From assembly GCA_965369205.1 (NCBI GenBank), contig CBDUPW010000009.1:1-64000 (forward strand): DNA of 64,000 nucleotides, written 5' to 3'. The stretch comes from JACKEA01 sp965369205. GTDB lineage: Bacteria > Myxococcota_A > Polyangia > Polyangiales > Polyangiaceae. Both the position numbers and the translations under genes were made by a program. Numbering within the stretch: the stretch's first letter is position 1; the number at the start of each line of letters is the position of its first letter. The notes under the pieces are model-generated. The model saw only the letters and a program-made list of their open reading frames with translations. It did no database searches and was not told the origin of the DNA. This document shows positions 8,711 to 16,935 of the stretch, piece by piece.

Positions 8711-9708
8711 GCGAGCGCGAAGGCATCGCATCGGAAGCTTCCGCAGCAGCAGACATCGCAGGCGCGGCCCCGGCAGCGGCCACGTTGCCGCTGTGGCGCC
8801 GGGTGTTGCCCTTTGTGATTGCCTTGGTTCTGCTGGCGTTTGTCGTGGGTCGTTTGGACTGGGCAACCTTTGGTCGTGCGCTGTCCTCGATCAACTACGT
8901 AGCCTTCGTGGCATTCACCTTGGTGTTTTCCGCTGCGCTCTTGACCTCGGACACGTTTGCGACGGCGCACATCTACCGCACGCGGATCTGTCCGGTGCGT
9001 TTTCGTGAGCTGTTCGTGATCCGTGCGGCTAGCTACTTGCCGAGCCTCCTCAACCACCATGTGGGACAGGGCTGGCTCACGTACTTCATGGCGAAGAACT
9101 ACAAAGCGCCGCTGTGGCGTGTGACCGGCGCCACGCTGCTCGTGTACGCCACGACCTTTGCGTGTTTGTTCTTGCTGGGGGCAGCCGCTCTGCCCTTCAA
9201 CTACGAACGCATCGGCTGGCTCTTGCCCACGGTGGTGACCATCGGCGTTGCGGGCGTTGTCTACATGATTGTCGTGGCCGCAAAGCCCAAGGTGTTGCGC
9301 GAGATGCAGGCCACCGCGCCGTTGATGGAGGCAGGGGTGGGTGGTCATCTGCTCGCGCTGGCGTACCGCTTGCCGCATGTTGTGGTGTTGTTCTGCGGAA
9401 CGCTGGCACCCTTTTGGTTTTTTGGGGTGCGTGTCCCGGTGCAAGATGCCCTGGCGTTCATTCCCGTCATCATGCTCGTGTCCGCTCTGCCCATTACCCC
9501 CCAGGGCATTGGCACCCGGGACGTCATCGCGCTGCAGTTGCTTGCGGGCTACGCAGCCGGCGGACCGGACGAGCGCGCCGCAACCCTCGCCGCCGCGACG
9601 CTGACCTGGGCAGGCGCCCTCACTTTGGTGCAGGCCGGAGTGTCGCCGTGGTTCATGCGCCGCGCGCAGCGCTTGCTGCGCGAGGGCGAGAGCGGCACGG
9701 CGGATTAG
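8707..9708 (+). CDS. Lysylphosphatidylglycerol-synthase-type membrane protein (UPF0104-like)
   Basis: About 333 residues from the GTG at 8707, which overlaps the previous stop; an in-frame ATG lies at 8659. After a ~35-residue polar head there are about seven or more membrane helices (VLPFVIALVLLAFVVGRLDW, YVAFVAFTLVFSAALLTSD, LLVYATTFACLFLLGAAAL, FIPVIMLVSALPITPQGIGTRD). The segment SALPITPQGIGTRDV resembles the conserved P-x-x-xGG/GxxE-like region of the LPG_synthase_TM family, which includes flippases and glycolipid or hopanoid-related proteins. Coupling to the sugar epimerase suggests a glycoconjugate export or lipid-sugar role. This is inference. Confidence 0.72.
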   Translation: MSEREGIASEASAAADIAGAAPAAATLPLWRRVLPFVIALVLLAFVVGRLDWATFGRALSSINYVAFVAFTLVFSAALLTSDTFATAHIYRTRICPVRFRELFVIRAASYLPSLLNHHVGQGWLTYFMAKNYKAPLWRVTGATLLVYATTFACLFLLGAAALPFNYERIGWLLPTVVTIGVAGVVYMIVVAAKPKVLREMQATAPLMEAGVGGHLLALAYRLPHVVVLFCGTLAPFWFFGVRVPVQDALAFIPVIMLVSALPITPQGIGTRDVIALQLLAGYAAGGPDERAATLAAATLTWAGALTLVQAGVSPWFMRRAQRLLREGESGTAD

Positions 9709-9769
9709 AACCGCCGTGCACTCCAGCACTTCGTTGCGCACGGACCGGTGACGTGCTTCGCTGCGCGCC

Positions 9770-10927
9770 ATGATCGGGGACCGACGACTTCCTACATTCT
9801 TGAGCGCCACTTTGATCGCCATTGCTGCCGGGGCGAGCGCGTGTTCTAGCGACGACGCTGCGGGGGGTGGTGGCACTGGCGGCGTGAGCACGGATGGCGG
9901 CGGTGGCTTCGCCGCCGGGTTCACGGGCGGGACCGGGGGCGCTTCCGGCAGCGCCGGCGCAAGTGGCTCCGGCACGGGCGGGATCCCGAATCCGCCGCCC
10001 AAGCCCACTCCCGCGGACATCCAATTTTCGTCGGTGAATCCCTTGGCACCCGGCGAGCAGCTTTTGTTTGCGGATTGGGGTGCGAGCCCCAACACCCTGT
10101 CCACCATCCTGCCCGACGGCACGAAAGAGCAAGTTGTCTTTCGCGCCTATCGTCTGTGGAGTGTTGGTGTGACGCCTGACGGTGCCAAGATCGCCTTTGC
10201 TTCGGGCGATCCGAATCAGGAACAGAACTACGGTTTGAAGTTCGGCGACTCCATCCAACACACTTGGTTATACGACGCCGCCACGCAAACCGCCGAAGTC
10301 TTGGCCTACGGCAACATCAACGACGAATGTCACCTGTTCAACGCGGACGCCTCCAAGTTGTACGTTTGCCGCCGCTATGACTTCGTAGAAGACGGCACAA
10401 CTTCCATTTCCAAAGGCTACCAGCTGGGGCGCCTGACAGTGGCCGACGGCACATTCGAGTTCCTGACGCCGGTGCCACAGAATCGTTTCGAGCTCCACCC
10501 CACGCCCCTTGGGGACGAGTCGACGCTGTTGTTCACTCAGATCGATATCGTCGGCGGTAACGCCGCGCGGGCCATACGCAAACTGACCCTGGCGGACGAT
10601 ACGCGAGCCGTCGTCAAGAACACCGCTACCCTAGAGAGCATTTCTCCGGACGGTTCGAAGATGGTGTACCGAGATCATACCGACGCTGGAAAGCTATACG
10701 TCGCCGACATCGACGGACTGAATCCTGTGCGTGTCACGAGCACCGCCGGGACTGACGGTAGGTTCTCGCCGGACGGGTTGCGTATCGCGTACTTGTACGG
10801 GGAAACTCAGTCCTGCAGCCACATCGAGATCGTGATGGCCGACGGCAGCACTGCCGACACGCCAGATCGCGTCCGCGATTGCGGCACGCAGTTCATTACG
10901 GATCTCGAGTGGATCAAACGGCCATGA
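9770..10927 (+). CDS. Lipoprotein with TolB-like WD40-type repeats
   Basis: 385 residues. Signal peptide with lipobox-like GASAC, then a ~60-residue Gly/Ser/Thr linker (GGGTGGVSTDGGGG) and a Pro spacer, then a beta-propeller. Propeller blades show the PD40/TolB pattern: VGVTPDGAKIAFASGDPN, NADASKLYVCRR, ISPDGSKMVYRDHTDAGKLY and FSPDGLRIAYLYG. It is probably a periplasmic or surface-exposed propeller on a flexible tether. The TGA overlaps the ATG of the next gene at 10924, so both are likely translated together. The ligand is unknown. Confidence 0.8.
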   Translation: MIGDRRLPTFLSATLIAIAAGASACSSDDAAGGGGTGGVSTDGGGGFAAGFTGGTGGASGSAGASGSGTGGIPNPPPKPTPADIQFSSVNPLAPGEQLLFADWGASPNTLSTILPDGTKEQVVFRAYRLWSVGVTPDGAKIAFASGDPNQEQNYGLKFGDSIQHTWLYDAATQTAEVLAYGNINDECHLFNADASKLYVCRRYDFVEDGTTSISKGYQLGRLTVADGTFEFLTPVPQNRFELHPTPLGDESTLLFTQIDIVGGNAARAIRKLTLADDTRAVVKNTATLESISPDGSKMVYRDHTDAGKLYVADIDGLNPVRVTSTAGTDGRFSPDGLRIAYLYGETQSCSHIEIVMADGSTADTPDRVRDCGTQFITDLEWIKRP

Positions 10928-11748
10928 CGCCCGGGCGCCCATGGCTGCGGGGTGTGTGCGCGCTTTCCCTGATCGCCAGCGTGGCTGGCGCCCAAGCTGC
11001 GCCGAAGCAGCCGACCACCGCACCGAAAGACAAACCCGCTGCCCCAAAGAGCGCTCCGGCGCAGGATCCGAAAGCGGCTCCCGACGTCGCACCTGCCGCC
11101 GCCTCCCCGCCCGCGGAGGTGGGGCCCGCGCAGGCACCGCCAAGCCCAGCGTCCGCCGCACCCAGCCCCCCCGCCGCAGCGCCGGGCTACGCGCCGGGAC
11201 AGCCGCCGCCAGGTTGGGCGCCGCAGTACGCGCCCCAGCCCTATTGGCCGCCGCCGGGCTACGTGCCTGTGGTGATCACCGGTGATCCCTCGCCGCTGAC
11301 GGTTTCGCTCTCCTACGACAAGAAGTCCCCCGCCATCGTGCAGTGCGGCGGCGATTGTACCGTGTACGTGCCGCCGCGGGAGTATTGGATCACGGTCGAA
11401 GAATCCCCCGAGACAGTGGGCGGCAAGCGCAGCATCGAAGTCAACGGTCCCACGCGTCTCGAAGTCGAACCGCGCACCAAAAGCAGTCGCTCTACCGGTC
11501 TCGCTATGGGCATCGGCGGTATCGGCCTGCTGGTGGTTGGCACAGTCGCAATGATGGCTGGCCTGGTGCAAAGCATCGACAACAGCGTGGACAGCGACGG
11601 CGGACGCCGCAACAACGACGACGGGACCAGCTTGCTGCTGCTCGGCCTGGCCGGGTTTACCGCGGGCGCTGTGCTCACGCCCGTCGGTTGGGTCAAGTTT
11701 GGACGCTCCGCGCCCGGCGTGAACGTGCAGGCGCTGCAGGCCCGCTGA
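10924..11748 (+). CDS. Pro/Ala-rich exported protein with C-terminal membrane helices
   Basis: 274 residues. Signal peptide (ASVAGAQA cleavage region), then ~90 residues rich in Pro, Ala and Lys, including APGYAPGQPPPGWAPQYAPQP. A small beta-rich domain follows (LTVSLSYDKKSPAIVQCGGDCTVYVPP with two Cys), then two hydrophobic helices around 200-255 (GLAMGIGGIGLLVVGTVAMMAGL and LLLLGLAGFTAGAVLTPVGW). The middle domain resembles a PEGA-like surface-anchor domain, but the match is loose. ATGA overlap with the upstream propeller lipoprotein indicates a two-gene operon. The function is unknown; membrane anchoring near the envelope is inferred. Confidence 0.7.
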   Translation: MTPGRPWLRGVCALSLIASVAGAQAAPKQPTTAPKDKPAAPKSAPAQDPKAAPDVAPAAASPPAEVGPAQAPPSPASAAPSPPAAAPGYAPGQPPPGWAPQYAPQPYWPPPGYVPVVITGDPSPLTVSLSYDKKSPAIVQCGGDCTVYVPPREYWITVEESPETVGGKRSIEVNGPTRLEVEPRTKSSRSTGLAMGIGGIGLLVVGTVAMMAGLVQSIDNSVDSDGGRRNNDDGTSLLLLGLAGFTAGAVLTPVGWVKFGRSAPGVNVQALQAR

Positions 11749-11759
11749 GCCGGATCCGG

Positions 11760-12188
11760 TCAGCTGCGCAGGCGTTTCACAGCTTCGCCCACGTCGCGCC
11801 CCTCGACGACCGCTTCGCTCTGTTTCAGGTGTTTCATCGCGATGCCAGTGGCGGGGCCGTCGGCCTTGGCCGCTTTGATGGCGTCCGCGACGGGAGCCAG
11901 CGCTGCCACGATTGCGTCCACGCTCAGGCTTTTCGGCAGGAATTCCTCGAGGATCTGGATCTCCTGTTCCAAGACCGCTTTCTGCTCCGCGTCCGTTGAG
12001 CTTGCCAAGGTCTCACGGTTGGACTTGACCAGCTTCTTCAAGATGCCCTCGGTCACCGCGTCGCTGCTGTTGCCACGGGCGTCCTCCATGGTGATTTCGC
12101 CGAGGGCCACGCGGAGGATCTCTTTTTCGACGATCGCCTTGGCCTTCATCGCGGCGAACATGCGTTTCTTGATTTCGGCAGCTAACAC
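11760..12188 (-). CDS. GatB/YqeY domain-containing protein
   Basis: 142 residues, the usual length for stand-alone YqeY. The helical pattern, with KEILRVALGEITMEDARG, LKKLVKSNRETL and QEIQILEEFLPKSLS, matches the tRNA-amidotransferase-related GatB/YqeY domain. Its function outside the amidotransferase complex is poorly known. GTG 12188 is chosen: GAGGAGA lies about 8 bases upstream. The gene follows EttA on the same strand with a 26-bp gap and is probably co-transcribed with it, a pairing that would put two translation-related products together. Confidence 0.85.
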   Translation of the reverse strand: MLAAEIKKRMFAAMKAKAIVEKEILRVALGEITMEDARGNSSDAVTEGILKKLVKSNRETLASSTDAEQKAVLEQEIQILEEFLPKSLSVDAIVAALAPVADAIKAAKADGPATGIAMKHLKQSEAVVEGRDVGEAVKRLRS

Positions 12189-12214
12189 TTTGTCTCCTCG
12201 CTCAGCGAAACGCT

Positions 12215-13885
12215 TCAGCGCTCCAACTTCTTGTACTTAATGCGGTGGGGCTGGTCGTCGGTGATGCCCAGGCGACGTTTGCGGTCCACTTCGTAGGCTT
12301 GGTAGTTGCCCTCGAACCACTCCACGTGGCTATCCCCTTCGAAGGCCATGATGTGCGTGGCAATGCGGTCCAAGAACCAGCGATCGTGGCTGACGACCAC
12401 CGCGCAACCCGGGAAGTCCAGCAGTGCTTCTTCGACGCCGCGCAGGGTGTCGACGTCGAGATCGTTGGTCGGTTCATCCAGCAGCAACAGGTTGCCGCCC
12501 GCTTTGAGCAACTTCGCGAGCTGCACGCGGTTGCGCTCTCCACCGGACAGCGTTCCCACCTTCTTCTGCTGCTCGCTGCCCTTGAAGCCAAACCAGCCGC
12601 AGTAGGCGCGGGTGCTGACTTCGCGCTTGCCCAGCTCGATCTTTTCGTGGCCGTCGCTGATCTCTTCCCAAACGTTCTTGTCGCCGTCCAAGCTTTCGCG
12701 GCTCTGATCCACATATGCGATCTTGACCGTCTCGCCGACTTTCAACACGCCTTTGTCTGGCGTCTCTTGGTCCACCAGCATGCGGAACAACGTGGTCTTG
12801 CCCGCGCCGTTCGGACCGATGACGCCCACGATGCCGCTGCGCGGTAGGCGAAAGGAAAGGTTGTCGATCAATAGCCGGTCGCCGAAGCCCTTGCTCAGGT
12901 TCTCGGCCTCGATCACCAGATCCCCCAGACGCGGGCCGGGTGGAATGCTGATTTCGGCAGGATCAACCACGCCTTTGTTGGAGTTGTTCAACAACTCTTC
13001 GTAGGCGGTGAGACGTGCCTTGCTCTTCGCCTGGCGCGCCCGCGGCGAAGCGCGCACCCATTCCAGCTCTTGCTTGAGCTTGCGTTGGCGGGAGCTTTCT
13101 TGTTTTTCGTCTTGAGCAAGCCGCGCGGCCTTCTGCTCCAGCCAACCGCTGTAGTTGCCCTTGAAAGGGTAGCCGCGCCCGCGATCCATCTCGAGGATCC
13201 ATTCGGCCACGTCGTCCAGGAAGTAGCGATCATGGGTGACCGCGACCACCGTGCCGGGGTAGTCGTGCAAGAAGCGCTCTAGCCAGGCGACGCTCTCGGC
13301 ATCGAGATGGTTCGTGGGTTCGTCCAACAGCAGCATGTCCGGGCGGCCAAGCAGGATGCGGCACAGGGCCACGCGGCGCTTCTCGCCGCCGGAAAGGTGC
13401 GCGATTGCTTCGTCTGGGGGCGGTAGGCGCAGTGCTTCCATCGCGACGTCCACGCGATTGTCTAGGGTCCAGGCGTCGGCAGCGTCGATCTTGTCTTGCA
13501 TCGCTGCTTGTTGGTCGAGCAGCTTCTGCATCTCGTCGTCGTCCATCGGCTCACCCAGCTTCATGCTGATGGCTTCGAACTCCGTGAGCAGCGCGCGGGT
13601 TTCGCTGACGGCCTGATCCACGGCTTCGCGGACGGTCTTGGCGTCACCCAGCTCCGGCTCTTGAGCGAAGTAGCCGACCTTCACGCCGGGATGCGGACGG
13701 GCTTCGCCGTAGATGTCCGTGTCGACGCCGGCCATGATCTTGAGCAGCGAGCTCTTGCCGCTACCGTTGGAACCAATCACGCCGATCTTCGCGCCGGGCA
13801 AGAACGCGAGGGTGATGTCTTCTAGTACCTTCTTGTCCGGGGGGTGGACCTTCGTGACCCCCTGCATCGTGTAGATGAAGTCCAT
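12215..13885 (-). CDS. ettA: Energy-dependent translational throttle protein EttA (ABC-F ATPase)
   Basis: 556 residues, full length for EttA. Two ABC domains: the first has Walker A GSNGSGKSS (K44), the signature LSGGEKRR and LLLDEPTNHLD; the second has GPNGAGKTT, LSGGERNR and LLLDEPTNDLD. The N-terminus MDFIYTMQGVTKVHPP and the basic linker (ARQAKSKARLTAYEELL) match the EttA subgroup, which binds the ribosomal E site and gates elongation by ADP/ATP ratio. It is the first gene of the operon with YqeY. Antibiotic-resistance ABC-F proteins are the alternative, but the sequence order fits EttA best. Confidence 0.93.
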   Translation of the reverse strand: MDFIYTMQGVTKVHPPDKKVLEDITLAFLPGAKIGVIGSNGSGKSSLLKIMAGVDTDIYGEARPHPGVKVGYFAQEPELGDAKTVREAVDQAVSETRALLTEFEAISMKLGEPMDDDEMQKLLDQQAAMQDKIDAADAWTLDNRVDVAMEALRLPPPDEAIAHLSGGEKRRVALCRILLGRPDMLLLDEPTNHLDAESVAWLERFLHDYPGTVVAVTHDRYFLDDVAEWILEMDRGRGYPFKGNYSGWLEQKAARLAQDEKQESSRQRKLKQELEWVRASPRARQAKSKARLTAYEELLNNSNKGVVDPAEISIPPGPRLGDLVIEAENLSKGFGDRLLIDNLSFRLPRSGIVGVIGPNGAGKTTLFRMLVDQETPDKGVLKVGETVKIAYVDQSRESLDGDKNVWEEISDGHEKIELGKREVSTRAYCGWFGFKGSEQQKKVGTLSGGERNRVQLAKLLKAGGNLLLLDEPTNDLDVDTLRGVEEALLDFPGCAVVVSHDRWFLDRIATHIMAFEGDSHVEWFEGNYQAYEVDRKRRLGITDDQPHRIKYKKLER

Positions 13886-13966
13886 GGCCGCCCCTCTTTA
13901 CGCGCGGTCCACCCAGCTTTCAAACGGCGGCCTGCCGATGGGATTTTTGTGACGGAAAGCGCAGCC

Positions 13967-14320
13967 TTAGAAGTCGTAGAACATGGGACTTCGCTGCTCG
14001 CAGAAGTCGAGCAATGCCCGACGCTGCTCGTTTGTCAGGTCCACGAAGGCGAGGCCAAGCCCCGGCCACATGCTCTCCCGAGACGTCTCCCGCACCCAGT
14101 GCACGATGGCATCAGCGGCGACGCGAGGCGCGTTGGGCAGGTCGATCGTTACGCTCACCCGCGTCCCGACGGCATGCGCACTCCAAGTGGGCACAAACAC
14201 GCCGAGGGGTATCTCGCTGTCGAACCCTCGATACAGGTTGGCTTGGCTCTTTAGACTGAGCCCCACGTCGAAGGTCGGCTTCGCACTCTCACATTCGCTA
14301 CTCGCAGTCATCAGTTCCAT
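13967..14320 (-). CDS. PilZ-like c-di-GMP-binding domain protein
   Basis: 117 residues. The pattern GTRVSVTIDLPNAPRVAADAIVHWVRE followed by GLGLAFVDLTNEQRRALLDFCEQR is that of the short PilZ proteins common in myxobacteria (TIGR02266-type). In canonical PilZ proteins RxxxR and D/NxSxxG bind c-di-GMP; here the N-terminal arginine motif is weak or absent (NLYRGFDSEIPLGVFVP), so nucleotide binding is uncertain. ATG 14320 is preceded by GGGAGGA at a good distance, which decides the start. It lies 81 bp upstream of EttA on the same strand and is divergent from the RHH-like gene at 14503. Confidence 0.7.
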   Translation of the reverse strand: MELMTASSECESAKPTFDVGLSLKSQANLYRGFDSEIPLGVFVPTWSAHAVGTRVSVTIDLPNAPRVAADAIVHWVRETSRESMWPGLGLAFVDLTNEQRRALLDFCEQRSPMFYDF

Positions 14321-14502
14321 TCGTCCTCCCACGAGCTATTCAGCAAGCTCCGTTCCATCGCGAAATCGGTGCCTTTTGCGTCGTGGCGCGGGAAAAACGT
14401 CGATTGAAAGCCGCAACTGTAGTCTGCACCCCGGCTCTGGCGTCCAGGCTGGCATCGGGCGATTTCGGGGAAGTGCCGCCGGAGTTGCGACGTAGAGGGG
14501 GC

Positions 14503-15498
14503 ATGCCGTACTACGTGCAGCGCGCGAGCATCGACTGGCACTACGACGAGCACGACGCCGAGCTTTCCAGCATGGTTGCACTTGCCAACCAACGGCTCTC
14601 GTCCAGCGCGCATACGGCAGAGACTTTCGAGCAGACCCTGCGCGAGCTGGCGAGCCAGCACACGTCGCTGCGCTGCGACGCCTTGATCGAGGACGGGTTC
14701 CGCGTGTACCGCCTGTTCCGCGCGGCGCAGGGGGACGTTAGCCATATCGAAGTCGAGCAACGCCCGGAGGACGCCCTGGGCTCGCCAAGCGAGCTGCCCT
14801 TGGATGACATGGCTGACGTACGGCTGGAGTCGAATCGCGGCCCGATCCTCGCGGCTTTGCTCGAAGCAGCCGCGTATCCCGAGGATTTGGACGCCGAGGA
14901 GGAGTCGATCCAGCTACCGATCCAATTCAAAGACGTCGCAGGCCTGCGTTCTGCAATGACGGCCGTCGCGGGTGCCATCAACGCTCCGGCGGACGCTTTT
15001 GTCGCGGAGGTCGAGACATCGCGGTTCCTCGTAGAGCTGCGGCCCGGGCAAGCGCGGGTCGCCCAGCTGGTGCCCGTCACGGAGCCGGAACTCGTTGCAC
15101 GGCTCCTATCCGGGCAGGTGGCGCCGGTGCCCCAATCGCCACTTTCCGACAACAGCAAGTACGAGCAATCTGTTTACCTGCCCGAGGGTGTGCTCAGCAA
15201 CGTACGCGACCACGCGGCGCGCACAGATCGCAGCCTTTCGTACATGGTGCAATACGCCTACAAGTTGGCGCGGCAGCGCATCCTAGATTGCCCGTCGAGC
15301 GCAGCGCTCCTCGACGCGCTGCCTGACGACGCACCAGCCTCGGACAAGCGCAAACAGACGCTGTACTTCTCCGGCGCGATGCTGAAGGAGCTGCGCTCCG
15401 AAGCACAGCGGCTAGACGTGTCGCTGTCTCGGGTGCTGCTGGCGGCGTGGGCGCTTGCTCAGGCGGAAATCGAAGCGCTGCCGAGCGCCGACCCGTAA
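14503..15498 (+). CDS. Protein with two tandem RHH-like (TIGR04563-type) modules
   Basis: 331 residues. Residues 1-~210 form an acidic domain I cannot name. Two copies of a short module follow: residues ~217-263 (KYEQSVYLPEGVLSNVRDHA, RTDRSLSYMVQYAYKLARQR) and ~281-326 (KRKQTLYFSGAMLKELRSEA, RLDVSLSRVLLAAWALAQAE). Each has one beta strand and two helices, the ribbon-helix-helix layout, and both look like the small myxobacterial TIGR04563 proteins that usually occur alone. Two copies in one chain could form an intramolecular RHH dimer and bind DNA. ATG 14503 follows GAGGGGG at a suitable distance, although the frame is open from 14383. Confidence 0.65.
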   Translation: MPYYVQRASIDWHYDEHDAELSSMVALANQRLSSSAHTAETFEQTLRELASQHTSLRCDALIEDGFRVYRLFRAAQGDVSHIEVEQRPEDALGSPSELPLDDMADVRLESNRGPILAALLEAAAYPEDLDAEEESIQLPIQFKDVAGLRSAMTAVAGAINAPADAFVAEVETSRFLVELRPGQARVAQLVPVTEPELVARLLSGQVAPVPQSPLSDNSKYEQSVYLPEGVLSNVRDHAARTDRSLSYMVQYAYKLARQRILDCPSSAALLDALPDDAPASDKRKQTLYFSGAMLKELRSEAQRLDVSLSRVLLAAWALAQAEIEALPSADP

Positions 15499-15505
15499 GA
15501 GACCT

Positions 15506-16933
15506 TCATGCGGCGGCTTCGGAGCCTGCACTGCGCAGCTCCGTCAGAATGCCGTCCACGGTCTTTTTGGCATCGCCGAAGAGCATGCGGGTGTTGTCCA
15601 TGAAAAATAGCGGGTTTTCTACACCCGCATAGCCACTGGCCATGCCGCGCTTCATCACAATGGTGGTCTTGCTCTTCCACACTTCCAGCACGGGCATGCC
15701 GTAGATGGGGCTGCTCGTATCGTCCAGGGCACCGGGGTTGACGATGTCGTTGGCGCCGATCACGAGCACGACGTCCGTTTCCGGGAAGTCTTCGTTGATC
15801 TCGTCCATCTCCAGCACGACGTCATAGGGCACCTTGGCTTCGGCCAAGAGCACGTTCATATGGCCTGGAAGACGTCCCGCGACGGGGTGGATGGCGAAGC
15901 GCACCTTCGCGCCCCTGTCCCGCAGCACCTGGGCAACCTCCCACAGCGGGTACTGCGCTTGGGCCACGGCCATGCCGTAGCCGGGCACCACCACCACACT
16001 CTTGGCGTCCGCCAAGAGTTCCGCCGTCTCTTTCGCTTCAATGCTGACGACTTCACCCTGGGGTTGGTCGCCGCGCTTGGCTGGCGCTGCACCCTCGTCG
16101 GCGCCAAAGCCACCAAGAATGACGCTCAAGAACGAGCGGTTCATGGCTTTGCACATGATGTACGAAAGAATCGCGCCGCTCGATCCGACCAGCGCGCCGG
16201 TGATGATCAGGAGGTCGTTGGCCAGCATGAAACCCGCGGCGGCTGCGGCCCAGCCCGAATAGCTGTTGAGCATGCTGACCACGACGGGCATGTCCGCGCC
16301 GCCGATGGCCATCACTAGATGAATGCCGATCACCCCGGCCACCACGGTCATCAAGATCAAGGGTTGCACGCCGCCGTGGTGCGATGCGGTCAAGAACTGA
16401 AAGCCAAAGATCAGGCAGGCCAGCAGCATCAGGATGTTGATCCAGTGCCGCGCCGGCAGCATCAGCGGCTTACTGCGGATCTTCCCGCGCAGTTTGCCAA
16501 AGGCAATCACGCTTCCAGTGAAGGTGACAGAGCCGATAAAGATGCCGAGGAAGACCTCCACTTCGTGGATCACGGCTTCTGTGCCCGAAAGCTCTACGTT
16601 CGGATCCAGATAGCTGGCGAAACCGACGAGTACCGCAGCGGCACCGACGAAGCTGTGCAGGATGGCGACCAGCTCCGGCATGTTGGTCATGGCCACGCGT
16701 GCTGCGAGCACGGCACCGACGACCGCGCCCACGCCAATGGCCACGGCCAAGATGCCGTATCCGGCGCTGCTGACGCGCCCGCCCGCGGCCGTCGCGGCAA
16801 GTGCGATGAGCATGCCGATGATGCCCAGGGAATTCCCGCGCCGCGCGGTTTCCTGCTTGGACAATCCGCCCAGGCTGAGAATGAACAGCACGCCAGCGGC
16901 GAGGTATGCGGTGGTCACAAGGCTCTGCGGCAT
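15506..16933 (-). CDS. pntB: NAD(P) transhydrogenase subunit beta
   Basis: 475 residues, the normal PntB length. An N-terminal set of about eight to nine membrane helices (e.g. GYGILAVAIGVGAVVGAVLAARV, IHLVMAIGGADMPVVVSMLNSYSG) is followed by the soluble NADP-binding domain III with VVVPGYGMAVAQAQ and VLVIGANDIVNPGA. PntAB uses proton-motive force to transfer hydride from NADH to NADP. ATG 16933 begins two bases after the pntA stop, so the two are one operon. The frame is open further upstream, overlapping pntA in another frame, but that extension is not coding. Confidence 0.95.
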   Translation of the reverse strand: MPQSLVTTAYLAAGVLFILSLGGLSKQETARRGNSLGIIGMLIALAATAAGGRVSSAGYGILAVAIGVGAVVGAVLAARVAMTNMPELVAILHSFVGAAAVLVGFASYLDPNVELSGTEAVIHEVEVFLGIFIGSVTFTGSVIAFGKLRGKIRSKPLMLPARHWINILMLLACLIFGFQFLTASHHGGVQPLILMTVVAGVIGIHLVMAIGGADMPVVVSMLNSYSGWAAAAAGFMLANDLLIITGALVGSSGAILSYIMCKAMNRSFLSVILGGFGADEGAAPAKRGDQPQGEVVSIEAKETAELLADAKSVVVVPGYGMAVAQAQYPLWEVAQVLRDRGAKVRFAIHPVAGRLPGHMNVLLAEAKVPYDVVLEMDEINEDFPETDVVLVIGANDIVNPGALDDTSSPIYGMPVLEVWKSKTTIVMKRGMASGYAGVENPLFFMDNTRMLFGDAKKTVDGILTELRSAGSEAAA

Positions 16934-16935
16934 GG

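Noticed and set aside
8647..10122. 491-codon minus-strand frame over the flippase-like and TolB-like genes
   Set aside because: It runs across two real plus-strand genes and their junction and shows no family pattern.
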